From Haematococcus lacustris (taxonomy: Eukaryota; Chlorophyta; Chlorophyceae; Chlamydomonadales; Haematococcaceae), in contig JASKMD010000017.1 of assembly GCA_030144725.1 (NCBI GenBank), positions 4,285,521 through 4,349,520 on the forward strand: 64,000 bases of DNA. Reading direction: 5' to 3'. The translations under genes and the position numbers were made by a program. Shown here piece after piece: positions 60,761 to 64,000 of this stretch (positions within the stretch are counted from its first letter, which is position 1; every line of letters begins with the position of its first letter). A model generated the notes under the pieces. The model made no database searches. It had not been told where the DNA came from and saw nothing but the letters and a program-made list of their open reading frames with translations.

Positions 60761-63700
60761 CTAAGTGGCACGCTGTGTGCGGTCGTCAATCATGTTCACT
60801 GCCCACTCAGTCTCAGCTTGCAGGCCAGTTGTGGCACGGCAGTAGTTAACAACAGACTCCCAATCGCGCTTTGCAGTGTGCTTGAAGATAGACCCAGCTA
60901 CCTGCGAGCAGTAGTAGCCCATACATCATGCAGCATTGCCACAAAGGGGTCTAGCTGGCATGCCGTGAGCTGTATTGCTCGTGATGAGCCAATGCAGGAC
61001 CATCAAGCATCAAGCAGCTGCACAGCAGAGACTGCTGTGTCGAGATCCACGTCACACGCAACCAACACCAAACATTGTGGGTGTCTAATACATGCTCGTG
61101 TATGAAGCAGGCACAGCACATCTGGGCAAGCAGAACCTGACATAGGCTGGACTCACCGTCATGCAAGCACAGATGTCCCCCAGCAGCATGACAGCGGACT
61201 TGGCTACGTCTGCGTCTGGTTCACTGTTGGGTCCTGCCTCAGCACCAATGCTGCTCACAAAGTCCAGGACTGGAGCAATCTCGTTGGTCAGGTACTGTTG
61301 ACACTTGGCAGGGCCCAGGCCTTGAATAATGCCCGAGTAGGCGTCCATGATGCCATTACGAAGCATGTTGTTGTACTCCACAAAGTCAGCCTCTGCAAGC
61401 GCAGAGTTTACGAGTCACTGGGCATGAAGCGGCTTTCACCAGCCTCAGCTGCCCTGCCAATGTCTAGGCAGCTATCATGTGTGGGGCACAGCAAACCATG
61501 AACACAAGTCTACATTGGGCCTGTGGGTAGCCCCTGTCAGCTCAGATCGCTAGTGAGGTTGCACCTTTACGTACCGCCTGACTGTGCTGAAGCGATGGAT
61601 AGCTGCATGGCCTGCTGCAGGACGCGCAGGACTGCATCCAGGTACTTCTCAAACTTGTCACCAATGAAGATTGCGATGTCTCCAAAAGCAGCCAGGATCT
61701 GGGGCTTGATGTTACGGTGCACGTCCTCTCGCCCCAGGTTAGTGATCAGGATTGACATGATCTCATCACAGTATGGAAGGATAGCCTCCTCCACGTTGCG
61801 GCACACATCACCCAGAACCCCTACTGTGCTGAGGCACACCTGCACCCAAACACACAGCCAGTGTTTTCAGCCATTCTCAGCTGGAAGCAGGCAAACATCA
61901 TGCACCTGGTACAAGAGGTGGCTATGGAGTGAAGGCAATGCTCTGAACAGATGTCAAGGAAGCATCAAGGCGTAGATGAAACAGAGCCACACCTGCCACT
62001 CTTTGTAGTTTGTGAGCCCAATCTTGAGATAGGTGAAGAAGGTGGGCAAGTACTTGATGAAGGCCTTGCCCATAGCATTAGAGAATGCGCCTACTGCCAA
62101 CATGGCTTCCTCATGGACTGTGCTGCTCCTGAAGTTGAAAATCCGTAGCAACGTCTCCATGATCTGCAAAATGAGCACATAATAGACACTGCATGACAGC
62201 AGACCTGGCAGGACAGGCTGCTTGTTAATGTGTGGGACAGTTGTGACAGTGTTGATGTAGCCCATGACATGCCTCACAATGGCATCACCCACTGCCTGTC
62301 TCCAGATAACATAGCCACTCACGCTGTCAGCGTAAGGCAATACGGCAGGCTTGGTGTCCTCTTCGTCAGCCAGCTTCTGTACGATGACTTGCAATACACC
62401 GCACAACTGGGTCTGCACCTCTGCCTGCTTCTCACATGCTTCACTGGTGGTGGCTGGCAGATCAAATGTCTTGTGTATCTCAGCCAGTATGACCTGCAGC
62501 ACCAGCAATGGTAGGCATCAGCAACGAGATGGTGGGCATCAGCAACAAGACACATTTATGGCCAGTATTGCACAACACTGGGTTTTCTGTGTTTAACTTG
62601 CCTGGATGAGCTGCGCCACAACATCCAGTGTATCGCGGGAGGCTGCTCGCACAAGGTCGTTGATGGCCTCAAATGCACTGATTTGCACGCGGCTGTGCTC
62701 ATGGCTGGCATGTCGCTGAGCACAGTGCAGCAACGCTGAGATGGACTCCTTGAAGAAGGGTGACATAGGAGAGGTGCCACCTAGTGAGCAGCATGGCATT
62801 CTGGTTTCATATGGCTGTAACAGACGGATGCAGCAAAGCAATGCATAGAGCTACAAACTCGCTGACACTGTAGGGATTCCCAGGGGACATGTGGACAATA
62901 TGAATTACCTAATGGCAAGTGCCCACGACGATGGCATCAGATGCTGGTAATGCGCTTGACATAAGCCTGCTAGTACTGGACACCCACTGACCTTGGTGGT
63001 GTGTGAAACCCATAGCCAGCTGAGAGATGGCGCAACACACACGGTAGGCCACATGAGAGGCATCTTTTAAGGACTCCAACAAGACTGTCATGATGGCTGG
63101 AAGGACATCATTGGTGACGATGGGGTTGGGCTGAGAGCTGTCATGGAGGAACTCAAAGATGCGGCCTATAGTCCATGCTGTCACGTCCTTGACTTGAGGG
63201 TGTGGATCCTGCAATGTGTCAAGAATACTAATATTAACCATACTTTGGATAGCAAGCAGCAGCCCAGGACACAGCCAGCACGGCACACAGCATGCATGGA
63301 AGACCCACAACAGCAGTGGCAACAAGGAGCACAGCCACTGTAACATACACACCTTCATGGCCTGCAGCAAGAAGCCAAGAGCCTGCTTGGCTGTGTCCTG
63401 AAACATTGAAGGTTCCGGCCCATCCAATATGAGGCCAAAAGCAAAGGTGGCTGCTTCCCGAAGACGCCAGTCCTCAGCTGTTGTGTTCTTGCTGATGTTG
63501 GCTTGGATGAAGGGCATGACCTGCAGCCAATGTTGGCTACGAGTACTGAATCTCAGTGGCAAGGATCTGTAATCTGCTTCAGCAACATGTGAGTACAGCT
63601 CATCCATGGCTATTAGCAGTCACACTCACCATTGGCACGATGGCGTCCTGCACCACACGCGCAGCCAAACCAAGGCAAGTCCCTGAAGCAGTCGACAGGT

Positions 63701-64000
63701 TCCATGCTGTCTCATCCTGCTCCTGCCCCTCCTCTTGCTTGGTTAACTGCTGCAGAAGGATGGGTACCAAGTGCGGTGATGCGGCTTTGATAAAGTTGTG
63801 ACAGGGGGCGTCTGGATCAGCGTCTGCAGTGAGGTCATACTCCTCTTCACAGATGGTGTTCCAAAATTCGATGGCCTGCAATGCCACCTCCTCCGTGTCA
63901 TCATTGATGGCCTTGACAGTCAGAGCGTAGATTTCTGCAAACAAACACAGGGTTTACTATTGGAAAAACATAGTGCCTGTTCCACAAAACAAACATATAC
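60761..64000 (-). CDS. KPNB1: Importin subunit beta-1 (karyopherin beta), 5' end outside the window
   Basis: Importin beta carries NLS cargo with importin alpha through the nuclear pore and is released by Ran-GTP. The gene is read in many exons of HEAT repeats: IYALTVKAINDDTEEVALQA and IEFWNTICEEEYDL (63930-63830), WRLREAATFAFGLILDGPEP (63460), VKDVTAWTIGRIFEFLHD (63180), QISAFEAINDLVRAASRDTL (62670), STVHEEAMLAVGAFSNAMG (62110), ILPYCDEIMSILITNLGRED and VHRNIKPQILAAFGDIAIFI (61780-61660), LRNGIMDAYSGIIQGL (61370). The exon ending at 61157 (LGDICACMT) joins in phase to a last exon, 60901-60761, ending TEWAVNMIDDRTQRAT. No stops or frameshifts were seen in the exons. The N-terminal Ran-binding part would lie past 64000. 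Confidence 0.92.

Overview
The window looks like nuclear DNA from a green alga, most likely a chlorophycean of the Chlamydomonas/Haematococcus type. It is GC-rich and dense in short introns with good GTGAGT/GCAG splice sites. CAG/polyQ and G-rich tandem repeats are everywhere, and the mobile elements resemble those known from Chlamydomonas. The species cannot be named from sequence alone.

Layout: 1-691 is the tail of a Ty3/gypsy chromovirus (integrase C-terminus, chromodomain, 3' LTR). 1085-2640 (-) is a Fanzor-like gene (copy A). 2812-11260 (+) encodes a giant low-complexity protein of about 2,555 aa, and a 237-aa paralog with the same intron phases lies at 24770-26090 (-). 12027-20524 (+) encodes a multi-exon membrane protein with a long disordered tail and an antisense Fanzor fragment in one intron. 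21213-24400 (+) is a near full-length decayed Fanzor copy (B). 26400-28004 holds AT-richer repeats, including a 743-bp terminal-inverted-repeat element. 28609-36273 (-) is a PhoD-like phosphatase. 36806-37610 (+) is Fanzor fragment C. 38136-40809 (+) is a signal-peptide protein gene split by a 245-bp Fanzor-related insertion. 41348-41840 holds further Fanzor debris. 42295-47328 (+) is TAF6. 47705-57796 (-) is an STK19-like gene whose coding exon carries a 7.5-kb LINE. 58024-58927 (+) encodes an unknown 122-aa protein. 59229-60270 (-) is Fanzor fragment D with a hAT-like MITE inside it. 60761-64000 (-) is importin beta, whose 5' end lies outside the window.

The host genes are housekeeping genes: TFIID assembly, nuclear import, a transcription-linked STK19-like protein and a phosphatase. 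They do not form a pathway. The unusual content is the mobile layer. At least six pieces of a Fanzor (eukaryotic TnpB-like, RuvC nuclease) family occur here, with a conserved hairpin-containing 3' tail that also moves without the coding region. A LINE combines an APE endonuclease, RT, PHD finger, RNase H and a C-terminal PD-(D/E)XK-like motif. For two insertions, target-site duplications let the empty site be inferred, and in both cases removing the insert brings the host exon back into frame.
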